Part shown: piece after piece, positions 7,091-15,323 of the stretch
Layout: every line of letters starts with the position of its first letter
How positions within the stretch are numbered: position 1 is the first letter of the stretch
Virus record (IMG/VR): IMGVR_UViG_3300044627_002173
Span: 1-30,098 of that record
DNA from: a virus
Strand: one strand, 5' to 3'
DNA: 30,098 bases
Notes under the pieces: generated by a model
Database searches by the model: none
What the model saw: only the letters and a program-made list of their open reading frames with translations
Told to the model about the DNA's origin: nothing
Translations under genes and position numbers: made by a program

Positions 7091-9055
7091 GTGAAACCTG
7101 ACACCGTAGTCGTGTTAGAGGGTGTCAACGGGGTTCGGTTCACTCTTGCCGGCCCCAACGCCGGGGATAAAGGTGTGTACCTGGGAACAGGGTTGAAGGA
7201 GTTTTATGACCCTGCGGTGAAGGTGGTCAGCGAGGAGCCCGGTAACTATCCGGGCTCCCGCTACCTCAACCACAGGGTGCTGCGCCGCGACATGGTGTTC
7301 GCGGTGGAGATTCTGGACGACCCTTCCAAGAACCAGTCGTGGTCATCGAGGGATTCGGAGTGGCGCAAAGCGTGGTCCTTTGAGGCTGACTGCAAACTGT
7401 TTGTGACGACCACCGAATCGGGGACACGGTTCCTGAAGGTTCGGCTGTTGGAGTCCCCCCAGGTTGACACGATGATGGACCCGCGTATGCACACCATCAA
7501 CCGTGTGTCGATGGTGTGTGTGGCTTACGACCCGTTTTGGTACGGCGAGGACGAGATACACACCGCTGTAACGAAAACGGACACATCGTTCGACCCGAAC
7601 GCACTCAATCTGCCGTGGCCCTGGCCGCAGAACGAACTGCCCAAGGAAACAATCACCATTGATGTTCCGAAGGTTAACCCTACGGATCAGATCATTTGGC
7701 CTAAGTGGTCGGTGCCAGGTTCGACTGAGGCACCGGCTGAACCTTATGTGCCGTGGCTGCCGTGGCTGGGTGCCCCGAAGTCCAAGGCAACGATTTGGAC
7801 GTTGCCCGATTATTCGTGGGAGGAAGACGCCCAGAAGAACCGCCGCCTGCGGCTACCGGGTTTGATTGGTGGTCTGCGAACCAATGAGGTTCAGCAGATC
7901 GTCATTGATGGTAGGCCCACTGGTGGGAACTTCCGGTTGAAGTTCGGTACGGAAACCACCGGGACTATTCCGCACAATGCGACTACGACGCAGATCCAGA
8001 ACGCTTTGGTGGCGTTGGCTCAGATCGCTGCCGGGGATGTTGTGGTGAACCGTAACCCGGCTGTGAATGAGAAGCAGACCGTGGAGTTGACCGGTGGTGC
8101 CACAGGTGGCACGTTCCGGTTGTGCTTCGAGGACAACTGGACCGACGACATCCCGTTTAACGCTATCGCCTTGAATGTGTACGCAGCTTTGGCTGCTATC
8201 CCCCAGGTGTCGATGGTGGGTGTGACGGTGGAGCAGAACTCGCAGGACTGTGTTCAGGAAGTCCGCATTGTCGGTGAACCCACTAAGGGCACGTTCAAGT
8301 TGACGTTCGACGGGGAAACCACCGGCCCGATCCCCTATAACGCATCCAATTTGACTGTGGCGTTTGAGTTGTCGAAGTTGTCGAACATCGGCTCGTTCGA
8401 CATTAACGTCACCGGGGCTGGTTTGTTCGGTGGTGGGCCGTGGTGGAAGATCGCGTTCCAGGGCAACCTTGCAGGGGTGGCTGTTAACCGTTTGACCGCT
8501 GATGCCGGGGATCTGTCCGGTGGCGCTGGGATCGCGGTGAACACCAAGATCCTCACACCCGGATTCCGTAAGTACACCATCACCTTCGGTGGCTCACTGT
8601 CCGGTTACAACGCGGAGATGTTGAAGTCGGATGCCAAGAAACTCACGGGCGGTAAGAACCCGGCTGTGGCTATCGAAACGGTGACGCAGGGTTCGCACCC
8701 GTTCCAAGTGACGTTCCAGGGTTTGTTGTCCGGTAAGGATGTTCCTGCCCTTGAACCGGCGTCTGTGGCGTTGACCGGTGGCAGGAACCCGAGGGTGACT
8801 ACGGCTGTCCGGTTGGAGGGTGCTACAGCCCCTGCGGAGAACGCTTTCGTGGACACCGATCCGCGTGTGGAGCAGGTTGTGTCGGAGTCAGGTTCGGAGT
8901 TGTGGGGCCGCATGAACGGTGTCAGGTTCAAACACTTCGTTCCCCCGTACACAGGCACCAGAAGGTTCGAGGTCACTGTGTCTGGTTGTAAGCCCGGTCA
9001 GATGGTGGCGCTGCGCCTGCCGCGCCCTTGGTCACGCCCGTGGGGTTTGGAATGA
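7091..9055 (+). CDS. Distal tail (Dit-like) minor tail protein with beta repeats
   Basis: 654 residues from GTG 7091; GGGAGA at 7081-7086 is its ribosome site, so the in-frame TTG at 7079 is rejected. The N-terminal ~170 residues look like a siphovirus distal tail domain, a beta sandwich with conserved aromatic and basic residues; it would form the hub ring below the tail tube. The rest carries two repeat types. Type A (about residues 273, 335, 395) has a G-x-F-x-L-x-F strand, then an I-P-x-N-A turn and a helix. Type B (about 443, 490, 535) has an x-F-x-G-x-L-x-G strand-turn and ends in an L-[ST]-G-G motif. Such repeats recur in large surface proteins and phage tails and may bind host surface polymers. 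Confidence 0.75.
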   Translation: MKPDTVVVLEGVNGVRFTLAGPNAGDKGVYLGTGLKEFYDPAVKVVSEEPGNYPGSRYLNHRVLRRDMVFAVEILDDPSKNQSWSSRDSEWRKAWSFEADCKLFVTTTESGTRFLKVRLLESPQVDTMMDPRMHTINRVSMVCVAYDPFWYGEDEIHTAVTKTDTSFDPNALNLPWPWPQNELPKETITIDVPKVNPTDQIIWPKWSVPGSTEAPAEPYVPWLPWLGAPKSKATIWTLPDYSWEEDAQKNRRLRLPGLIGGLRTNEVQQIVIDGRPTGGNFRLKFGTETTGTIPHNATTTQIQNALVALAQIAAGDVVVNRNPAVNEKQTVELTGGATGGTFRLCFEDNWTDDIPFNAIALNVYAALAAIPQVSMVGVTVEQNSQDCVQEVRIVGEPTKGTFKLTFDGETTGPIPYNASNLTVAFELSKLSNIGSFDINVTGAGLFGGGPWWKIAFQGNLAGVAVNRLTADAGDLSGGAGIAVNTKILTPGFRKYTITFGGSLSGYNAEMLKSDAKKLTGGKNPAVAIETVTQGSHPFQVTFQGLLSGKDVPALEPASVALTGGRNPRVTTAVRLEGATAPAENAFVDTDPRVEQVVSESGSELWGRMNGVRFKHFVPPYTGTRRFEVTVSGCKPGQMVALRLPRPWSRPWGLE

Positions 9056-9264
9056 CAATCGTATTCAAACTATTCGGAATCCCCGTCCTCACAGTCGATG
9101 TGCTGGGCGTGGATCTTGTTTCGGACGATGAGGACGATTGCGACACCCGTATTGAGGGTGGCAGCGCACATAACTTCGAGCGGGACGTGAACCCGTTCGC
9201 ACCGGAGGACCGTTATGGCTGGGAATGGGAGGACAGGCGTGGATTCGGTTTTGCAGCGCGCTGA
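9052..9264 (+). CDS. Small tail-region protein, unknown function
   Basis: 70 residues from ATG 9052, which overlaps the upstream stop as ATGA. The centre is strongly acidic (five Asp/Glu of six residues near position 24) and the end is aromatic and Arg-rich. The last 50 bases overlap the next gene, whose GGAGG ribosome site (9203-9207) lies inside this frame. No family is recognised; position suggests a tail-tip accessory protein. Confidence 0.65.
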   Translation: MTIVFKLFGIPVLTVDVLGVDLVSDDEDDCDTRIEGGSAHNFERDVNPFAPEDRYGWEWEDRRGFGFAAR

Positions 9265-11062
9265 CCTTTCGGGTGGCTTGTCCAGCCTCGCGGACCACGA
9301 AAACCTGTGGGGGAAGGTTCAGGATCGCAGAGCATGGTTGGAGAAGCTGCGGCTGTCCAAACCGGTCATCGAACTTTACGACGGGGACTACCAGTTACGC
9401 GGCCAGGTGGCCGGCGAACGGTCAGGTGACTTCGAGGAAATCGAGAACGAAACCGGCACCGCCTCAATTCAACTGGGTTTGGATCACTACCTCGCTAAGT
9501 GGGTGATGAACCACAAGGGTAGGCAGAAACGTAACGTCCACATTGTCATTGAGAAGCAGGGTGTTCGTTGGTCTGGCCGCATGTCGGACTACCGGGTTGT
9601 GAAAGAGGACTCCGGGGACTGCTACCTGGACATCACGTTCTTGCACGATTTCGAGGAACTGAAGCACATCCGGGTGTGGGCTAACCCGTTCCTGCGCCCG
9701 GAGTTCCAGTTCCCGAAGCTGTGGGTAATTTTTGGTCCGGCCCGGTTCTGCCTGTTGACAACGCTTTTCGTGAACCTGTGCATCCGTTTGGAAGGTTCCC
9801 TGTGGTCTTTGCCGGACGATCCTCTGGATATCAATGAGTGGATGGGGCCTAGCTTTTACCCAGGTAACTGGCGAAACATTGTGAAGCCCTACCCGCTGCT
9901 GGGGGATAACACCCCTATCACGATTGTGTTCTCGCGGTTCGGATCGTTCTATGACATGGCGAAACAAGTGTTGGATGACACTGGTTTGACTATCACTTGC
10001 CGCCGGTATCTGCCGGATCGTGACCCGCACCCGTTCGAGAACCTTATCGGTGAGCAGCAGCTACTCGTTGACCTTTACACCGCGATCCCGTTGCGCCCAG
10101 GCTGCTTGGTGTGGGACGTGGAGGACAATAACGAGTGGGGTAAGGAAACCGCGTTCGGTGGGAGCATCCTGGTCGGTTTGACCAGGGGCATCGTCCAGTT
10201 GACCTCTGACGGTTACACCGAAGGTGTGGATGTGTTCACTGGTGATCCGACGTTCCCCGGTGAGTATTACACCCCGATGTTTTTCGGCACTTCCCCGCAG
10301 GCACCGCATGTGGTGTTCCAGGAGGGTGTGTATACGGGAATTAAATCGTCGGAGTTCCAGTATTTCGAGGCCACCGATACCAGCTTCTTGACGGGTGGTT
10401 CGTCGGCTCCGGGAATAAATGAGGCGGCGTCGGCGGCGGTGAATATCGGCGGCGACATAATTTCCTCGCTGATCAACAGTGCGTTGGAAGCCGCGTCAGG
10501 TGCCCCTGTCGGTGCCATACCCTTCGAAATGCCCTCACTCGGGGGCATGCTCGATGCTGTAGCCCAAATTTTCTACCGCGACGTTCTGCTGGCATTTATG
10601 CAGGTACCGACACTGCGGGCAATGGGTATCAGTTTGCCTATCGCCGGTTTGGAGAACATAAAAACCAGTTTAGGTGACTTCCATTACTACGAGGGCTGGG
10701 CAGATGCGGAGAAAGCGTTCACGCTTGGGGCTGCGCTGGCGGTCAAGAAGCGGATGTTTGAAACGCAGGCGCACACAGCGCACACCCTTCAGATTTCCGA
10801 CGCCGCGCCGTACCTGTTCGGGAGGAACGGCTACGGGCACATGTGGATCGGTTCTCGTGTCGGCACAACAGTTCTGGGTTACCCGGACCCCGACACCATT
10901 TTCGTGGAGCGGGTGAAGAAGGCGAAATACAGTTGGGGTAAGGACGGCCCTTCGGGTTGGCAGATCAGCCTGGGCTACCGCAAACCATCTGACCCCATGA
11001 CCCGTGTCATGTCGGAGATTCAGAAACTAGGCAGTATCGGAAGTCAGTTAGGGCTCTTGTGA
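9215..11062 (+). CDS. Tail-associated (Tal-like) minor tail protein
   Basis: 615 residues from ATG 9215 with GGAGG upstream. It follows the distal tail gene, the normal place for the protein that plugs the tail tube and contacts the host. The N-terminal third is beta-rich with many Trp and Tyr residues, and the pattern of ligand-like strands resembles baseplate hub proteins of other actinophages. A Gly/Ala/Ser-rich stretch spans roughly residues 395-450. The C-terminal part is mixed alpha/beta and ends in a helix. I see no peptidoglycan hydrolase motif. Its stop is shared with the next ATG. Confidence 0.7.
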   Translation: MAGNGRTGVDSVLQRADLSGGLSSLADHENLWGKVQDRRAWLEKLRLSKPVIELYDGDYQLRGQVAGERSGDFEEIENETGTASIQLGLDHYLAKWVMNHKGRQKRNVHIVIEKQGVRWSGRMSDYRVVKEDSGDCYLDITFLHDFEELKHIRVWANPFLRPEFQFPKLWVIFGPARFCLLTTLFVNLCIRLEGSLWSLPDDPLDINEWMGPSFYPGNWRNIVKPYPLLGDNTPITIVFSRFGSFYDMAKQVLDDTGLTITCRRYLPDRDPHPFENLIGEQQLLVDLYTAIPLRPGCLVWDVEDNNEWGKETAFGGSILVGLTRGIVQLTSDGYTEGVDVFTGDPTFPGEYYTPMFFGTSPQAPHVVFQEGVYTGIKSSEFQYFEATDTSFLTGGSSAPGINEAASAAVNIGGDIISSLINSALEAASGAPVGAIPFEMPSLGGMLDAVAQIFYRDVLLAFMQVPTLRAMGISLPIAGLENIKTSLGDFHYYEGWADAEKAFTLGAALAVKKRMFETQAHTAHTLQISDAAPYLFGRNGYGHMWIGSRVGTTVLGYPDPDTIFVERVKKAKYSWGKDGPSGWQISLGYRKPSDPMTRVMSEIQKLGSIGSQLGLL

Positions 11063-11238
11063 TGAATGACGATTTGGTTTTTCAGGAAATCTCCGTTTCC
11101 CGGCATATCAGGCCCGATGGGGCGCAAGGCTTCTCCGTTGCGATGAATGAGAACACATCGTTCATCGAGGCTTTGGGGTTGCTGGACGCAGCCCGCTGGG
11201 AGTTGTTCAAACAGATGTCGGAAAGGTTCTCCGCATGA
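11062..11238 (+). CDS. Small tail-region protein, 58 residues
   Basis: The ATG at 11062 overlaps the last base of the upstream stop, and the stop at 11236-11238 overlaps the next ATG as ATGA. Such tight coupling on both sides supports a real gene. The protein has a beta-like N-terminal half and an amphipathic helix near the C terminus (from about residue 35). No family is recognised; a small minor tail or assembly protein is inferred from the operon. Confidence 0.65.
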   Translation: MNDDLVFQEISVSRHIRPDGAQGFSVAMNENTSFIEALGLLDAARWELFKQMSERFSA

Positions 11239-11687
11239 TCCGCACGCAGGAGCAGACGAACTACCAAAACCCGCGTGAGCATTTCGTGTGGGCGTTACGC
11301 AACCTTCCCATGATCGCGGGGGTGGGTGGTATCACTCACCCCCAGTTCCTCACGCAGTGGTCCGAGCATCTGTTCAACTGCGGGTTCGCCCACCGCGACT
11401 ACATTGCGTCTTTGGCGGATGAGAACGGCATGGTGCATGTCGATCAGTTGCCCAGGCAGGTTTTGGATTTCCAGCCCGCTGTGCGCGGGCCGCGCCACGC
11501 TTACAACAATGCTGCCGGGTGGGTCACTGAGGGTACGCCGGCACCGGAACCGGTTCGGCTGCCTGACATTCAGGAGTTGACGGCCAACGAGCAGCAGGCG
11601 ATGTTGCAGCAGTTCGTGGATGCCGGGTTGGTGTCGGAGCCGGTGAACGGCCCCGCGTTCCTCCCGGCTGAGGTCGCTGATGAGTGA
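11235..11687 (+). CDS. Minor tail protein, 150 residues
   Basis: Starts at ATG 11235 inside an ATGA overlap. The N-terminal two thirds are rich in aromatic residues and His (HFVWALRN near residue 16), followed by a Pro-rich linker near residue 103 and an acidic helical end. Proteins of this size and position are found in L5-type phages between the tail hub and the distal receptor-type protein. The function is inferred as a tail-tip component. Confidence 0.6.
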   Translation: MIRTQEQTNYQNPREHFVWALRNLPMIAGVGGITHPQFLTQWSEHLFNCGFAHRDYIASLADENGMVHVDQLPRQVLDFQPAVRGPRHAYNNAAGWVTEGTPAPEPVRLPDIQELTANEQQAMLQQFVDAGLVSEPVNGPAFLPAEVADE

Positions 11688-12729
11688 CGGCTCGTATGTG
11701 ATCGGCGGCGGGGATTGGGGTCAGAACGTCAACGAAACCCTTTTGAATCAGATTGTGGGGGTGACTCCGACGTGGGATGCCCCGTTGGAGCAGGTTGAAC
11801 GCCAACTGTTGCGGTTACCGTTGGATGCTTTGAGGCAGTTCGAGCCGGTTTTAGGTGGGGATTTCGGCGGCGAAACATCTGCGGTGACCACCATCATGGG
11901 TGCGTTGAAAACCAAACCCGATCTGCTGAAGTTCTTCAAAGACATCATCAACAACATCGTTGATGGTTGGCAGGGCTTGGTGGAGGGTGACTGGGATTTC
12001 CTTGACATCTACGCCACGATGGAGCAGATCGCCGCCGCTATCGCCACCCTGAACTCCGATGTGGCCGCACTGTTCGCCGGGGGCGCTGATGGGATCAGCA
12101 AAACGGAGAACTTCAACCTCTACCCCGATGGTGGTCCTGGGTCGAAATGGGAAACGTGGCATAAAGGTTTAGCTGCGGAAACCATTGAGATCAAAGACGG
12201 CAAGATGTGGCTGTTTTGTTTCCCTCTGGCTACCCGCACCGGTTGGGCTAAGTACGTTGCGGAGGACACCGGCACCGACTTTCAGCGTGTCGGTGTGGTG
12301 TTCCAGGCGAAACCGCAAACAGGTTTGTTCAACCAGACTGCGTTCAACTACATCATGGGGCGTGTCGCCAAGATGGGTAACACTGACACAACTGCGACGT
12401 TCGTGTTCGCAAAGCTGGGCGCTAAGTCCGCTGAGATCGGTGTGAACATTCGTGGCACTGAAACGATCTTCAAGAAGGCTGGCTCTTTCAACTTCAACCC
12501 CGCCGCCAGCTACACGTTGCAGTGCGGTGTGAAGGGCGTGAACGGGGCTGCGGATGCCCCGTACACCTTCCGACTGTTCGAGGGCGGCACCCAGATCCTT
12601 GAGGCAATAGACACCAGCAGGATCTCGTTCGTCGGCCCCAATCACAGGTACACCGGGTTGGCGTTCGCAAACACTAACGCACTGCAGTCCGGTAAAGCCG
12701 CCCAGTTCGTCATGTTCGATTCAAAGTAG
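11680..12729 (+). CDS. Minor tail protein, possible receptor-binding protein
   Basis: 349 residues from ATG 11680, overlapping the previous gene by 8 bp. The N-terminal ~130 residues are helical with repeated hydrophobic heptads, suited to attachment and trimer formation. The rest (about 145-349) is a beta-rich domain with regularly spaced Trp, Phe and Gly residues that looks like a jelly-roll or lectin-type sandwich. As the last long tail gene before the terminator it is the best candidate in the window for contacting host surface glycans. The lectin reading is an inference from pattern only. Confidence 0.6.
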   Translation: MSDGSYVIGGGDWGQNVNETLLNQIVGVTPTWDAPLEQVERQLLRLPLDALRQFEPVLGGDFGGETSAVTTIMGALKTKPDLLKFFKDIINNIVDGWQGLVEGDWDFLDIYATMEQIAAAIATLNSDVAALFAGGADGISKTENFNLYPDGGPGSKWETWHKGLAAETIEIKDGKMWLFCFPLATRTGWAKYVAEDTGTDFQRVGVVFQAKPQTGLFNQTAFNYIMGRVAKMGNTDTTATFVFAKLGAKSAEIGVNIRGTETIFKKAGSFNFNPAASYTLQCGVKGVNGAADAPYTFRLFEGGTQILEAIDTSRISFVGPNHRYTGLAFANTNALQSGKAAQFVMFDSK

Positions 12730-12738
12730 GGAGTTGTT

Positions 12739-13005
12739 GTGGCTGATGCCGGTTTAGTGCGGGCCGTTACCGCACAAGTAGCAGACCTAACAGAAGAACA
12801 AGTTAAAGCCGTCCTGACGGCTGTGCAACGCGCACAGGGCGGTGACCCTGTGGGCACCGTGTTAGAGGAACCTGGCACCGGCAATATCGCGGTGCGGGTA
12901 TCCGATCAGGGTGTGCTGTATTGGCGTGTGACTGGTTTGGACGGCAGTGTGTCTAATGACCAGCAGGGCACCCTGGCCGGGTGGACTGTACTTAAGGCTG
13001 TCTGA
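12739..13005 (+). CDS. Hypothetical protein downstream of tail genes, 88 residues
   Basis: GTG 12739 with AGGGAG upstream. The first half is helical and the second half is beta-like with Val/Trp/Gly strands (YWRVTGLDG near residue 66). It is co-transcribed with the tail genes and its stop overlaps the next ATG (TGATG). No family is recognised; a small tail fibre accessory protein is possible. Confidence 0.6.
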   Translation: MADAGLVRAVTAQVADLTEEQVKAVLTAVQRAQGGDPVGTVLEEPGTGNIAVRVSDQGVLYWRVTGLDGSVSNDQQGTLAGWTVLKAV

Positions 13006-13166
13006 TGGTTGTCACACCGCAGGATTTGTTGGATGCCGGTTTGCGTTTGTGTGGGTGCCGTGAGGTTATGCCTTTGTCTCTTTACACCCCTGACGGTAAA
13101 CGTGCGGATGTGGAGATAGGTGAGTGCCGGTTGTGTCATGGCCGGTTCGGGAAGATGCCTGACTAA
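13005..13166 (+). CDS. Small Cys-rich protein, possible zinc ribbon, 53 residues
   Basis: ATG 13005 overlaps the upstream TGA, and the stop TAA is at 13164-13166. The protein has two cysteine pairs, C16-G-C18 and C41-R-L-C44, about 23 residues apart, which could bind one zinc ion. It is the last gene of the rightward operon, twelve bases before the terminator stem. No enzyme or DNA-binding motif is evident beyond the possible zinc knuckles. Confidence 0.6.
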   Translation: MVVTPQDLLDAGLRLCGCREVMPLSLYTPDGKRADVEIGECRLCHGRFGKMPD

Positions 13167-13177
13167 AACAAGAAAGA

Positions 13178-13210
13178 CCCCCCACCCTTTATTGGGTGGG
13201 GGGCTTTTTT
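13178..13210. terminator. Bidirectional intrinsic terminator between convergent operons
   Basis: CCCCCCACCC (13178-13187) pairs perfectly with GGGTGGGGGG (13194-13203) around a 6-nt loop, followed by C and six T on the + strand. On the - strand the stem is followed by a looser T-rich run (TCTTTCTTGTTTT). It ends the rightward structural operon and can also stop leftward transcripts from the integrase, whose stop codon (13189-13191) lies in the loop. Confidence 0.95.
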
Positions 13211-14616
13211 GCGTTAAGGCGGTCTAACATCTCGTCGGGAATGTACAGGTCCGAAGTTATTACCTGAGTTCCTGGCACACGCAGTATCTTGAAGTAGATG
13301 CCTGACTTGATTAGCAACTGCCGGCGCTGCTCTACGTCGGCTGCATTCCACGCATCTGTGAAGGTTTGCCCTGTTTCTTTATAAACCCAACCGGCTTGGG
13401 AGGTCGGTAACCTTTCAAGGGTCGATATCCGAAAATCTATGGCCCTCATTTGCTCTGTAAGACGTTTTCTCACCGTGTCTGAGGTCATTGTACCCAGCAG
13501 GGTACTAATGTCGTCCAGGGCGCGTTTAGCGTCCTCTAATTCGGTTTCGTGGTTTTCGCCCTTACGGAACACCCTTTCGAGGACTTTCCGCTCCCCCACA
13601 GCATCAAGAAACGCTTCCTCAAGCAATTCCTCCACCATTCCCGCTTCCACCATCCCGGTGTGGTTATCCCGGCAATGGTAGTACCGGTAAATGTTCTTCC
13701 CGTAGTTCCTGCGGTACACCCGGTGGAATAAGGGTTGCTCACACTCGAAACACAAAGCGACATTCAGTAGCGGGGATACGTTACGGGTTCTTGATATAGG
13801 CCCGGACTTGCGGAGTTGGACAGCGGCTTGTAGTTGATCCCATTCAGCGGCGTCCAGAACAGGCTCCGAAATGAGGACAGGGAAACCCTCCGCATCCCTG
13901 ACGGTTTCCCCACCGTAGGTGGAATGGCCGAGCAGGTATTTCGCCTGGGTCATTTTGAACAGGGTTTGGGGTGTCCATTTGACCCCTTTGGGGGACGGTA
14001 TGCCGTCCTCGTTGAGCCGGTTGGCTACCGCTTCTACAGCGGCCCCGCCGATCAGTTCAGCGGCGATCCTGCGTATCACAGCCGCCTGTTGTGGGTCAGG
14101 TTGCAACTGCCAGCCACCCGCCGCTAGCTCTACCGGTGTCAGCCCGTAGGGGGCGTGTCCACCGGGCCAGCGCCCCAACTGAACCAGTTTCATCCGGCTT
14201 GCTTTGGTGCGTTCCACAATGGCTTGGGATTCGCCTTCAGCGACTCCTGCGAGGACGTTGGCGACTAGTCTGCCTGTCCAGTTGGACAGGTCTAGTGATT
14301 CGGTGATGCTGACAAGGATTTTGTCGTGGCGCAGCATCCACCCGAAGACCTCGTTCAAAGCGATCACTCTGCGGCTTAGGCGGTCTAGCCGCCAGATAGC
14401 CATGACCTCCCACTCCCCCGCCCTCTCCCCAAACCACGGGGAGAGAGCAGGGGCTTCCATAGGGTGAATGGAGCCGGGGCAGTCAACGTCCTCAGCCCAC
14501 CCCACGATTTCGTGTTCGTGCAGGGCAGACCATTGTTCGATCAGTTCCTTTTGGCGTTCTATGCTGGTGCTTTCCGTTGTGCTGCGGGATAACCGGACTC
14601 TGCCCAAAACCTTCAT
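13189..14616 (-). CDS. int: Serine integrase (large serine recombinase)
   Basis: 475 residues. It catalyses site-specific integration of the phage genome between attP and attB through a serine-DNA intermediate. The catalytic domain covers about residues 1-140: the nucleophile is S10 in RLSRS, with the conserved Arg/Asp motif R76-L-D-R79-L-S-R. The recombinase domain follows with a helix-rich DNA-binding stretch near 175-235. A zinc ribbon near 289-319 has C289-x2-C292 and C315, with H319 where a fourth cysteine is usual. A coiled coil spans about 345-400. Length and N-terminal motif order resemble integrases of Bxb1-type phages. The C-terminal KKPPTQ is encoded by the terminator stem. The ribosome site (GATGGG) is weak. 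Confidence 0.97.
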   Translation of the reverse strand: MKVLGRVRLSRSTTESTSIERQKELIEQWSALHEHEIVGWAEDVDCPGSIHPMEAPALSPWFGERAGEWEVMAIWRLDRLSRRVIALNEVFGWMLRHDKILVSITESLDLSNWTGRLVANVLAGVAEGESQAIVERTKASRMKLVQLGRWPGGHAPYGLTPVELAAGGWQLQPDPQQAAVIRRIAAELIGGAAVEAVANRLNEDGIPSPKGVKWTPQTLFKMTQAKYLLGHSTYGGETVRDAEGFPVLISEPVLDAAEWDQLQAAVQLRKSGPISRTRNVSPLLNVALCFECEQPLFHRVYRRNYGKNIYRYYHCRDNHTGMVEAGMVEELLEEAFLDAVGERKVLERVFRKGENHETELEDAKRALDDISTLLGTMTSDTVRKRLTEQMRAIDFRISTLERLPTSQAGWVYKETGQTFTDAWNAADVEQRRQLLIKSGIYFKILRVPGTQVITSDLYIPDEMLDRLNAKKPPTQ

Positions 14617-14667
14617 CCCATCAGTTTACAGTCAGAACACTAGGTCACGTCGAGTGTGGGTTAGTGT
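14617..14667. other. Candidate attP region upstream of integrase
   Basis: This short stretch before the integrase start holds the only notable gap near the gene. It contains the inverted repeat ACACTA (14637-14642) and TAGTGT (14662-14667), plus a nested ACACT/AGTGT pair (14637-14641, 14653-14657). Serine integrase attP sites are about 50 bp with imperfect inverted arms and lie next to the gene. The match is weak and no attB is available for comparison. Confidence 0.2.
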
Positions 14668-14813
14668 AGATACATTCCTGCGGGGTGATCGTCGGTTTTC
14701 TCTGACCACACCACTTTGGGTTCTCTGGCCCGGTTGCCTCCGATCCACACATCCACATTGCCTCTGGTGAGCATTTCGGTGTGGAGTTGGAGGATCAGTT
14801 CAGTCAGTTTCAT
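14661..14813 (-). CDS. Small hypothetical protein, 50 residues
   Basis: Reads from ATG 14813 to TAA 14661. It overlaps the end of the upstream gene by 14 bp and keeps the operon continuous toward the integrase. The protein is a helix followed by a short beta-like segment with VDVWIGG (from residue 20) and a charged end. No family is recognised. Confidence 0.6.
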   Translation of the reverse strand: MKLTELILQLHTEMLTRGNVDVWIGGNRAREPKVVWSEKTDDHPAGMYLH

Positions 14814-15021
14814 CGTCGGCTGTCCATTCGGTGACGTAGCGGTAGCGGGACGATTCAGGTTCCGAATACGGGTCGTAGTCCTGACGTAGCCCTAGTTGTT
14901 CGATCACCGCGTCGGCCAGCACTTCGGCGTTGCGTGTCGCTATCGACGTGTCAGGCCATCGCATGTCTGACAGCAGTCGCGGTTGCAGCACCTGGGCGAT
15001 ACGGGTACGTAGATCAGTCAT
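14800..15021 (-). CDS. Small hypothetical protein, paralogue of upstream neighbour
   Basis: 73 residues from ATG 15021, overlapping the upstream stop as ATGA. It shares a pattern with the gene just upstream: an M-[ST]-[DE]-L-R-x-R-I-A start, a central A-D-A-V-I-x-x-L-G-L helix and a Y-R-[YW]-V-T-x-W strand. This indicates tandem duplication. The function is unknown; a small alpha/beta protein is expected. Confidence 0.7.
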   Translation of the reverse strand: MTDLRTRIAQVLQPRLLSDMRWPDTSIATRNAEVLADAVIEQLGLRQDYDPYSEPESSRYRYVTEWTADDETD

Positions 15022-15323
15022 TTCGGTTGCCTTAATCCCATCTCAGTCGCCCACGTCCGCCTCAACGGCGGCGCCACCACCTCCATTACCGGCGGTTCAG
15101 GGGTTCGGTGTTTCCAATGTGGGATCCAGTCGGTGACCCAGCGGTAATAGCCTGGATGCCAGTTGCTCCATTGTTGCCAAAGCCCTAGTTCCGCGATCAC
15201 CGCGTCGGCCTGCCCGAGATACAACGCCTGGATGTGCCCAGCCAACGCATCCCACGGGTGCCCGTCCCACTGCGATGCCGCGCCGTAAATGGTGACGGCT
15301 ATACGTTCACGCAACTCACTCAT
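15018..15323 (-). CDS. Small hypothetical protein, paralogue of downstream neighbour
   Basis: 101 residues from ATG 15323, part of an ATGAGTGA overlap with the deaminase stop and preceded by AAAGGAA with good spacing; longer readings would start inside the deaminase gene. It shares the LRxRIA, ADAVIxxLGL and YRxVTxW motifs with the next gene and adds a Trp-rich insert and a Pro-rich C-terminal tail. The function is unknown. Confidence 0.7.
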   Translation of the reverse strand: MSELRERIAVTIYGAASQWDGHPWDALAGHIQALYLGQADAVIAELGLWQQWSNWHPGYYRWVTDWIPHWKHRTPEPPVMEVVAPPLRRTWATEMGLRQPK

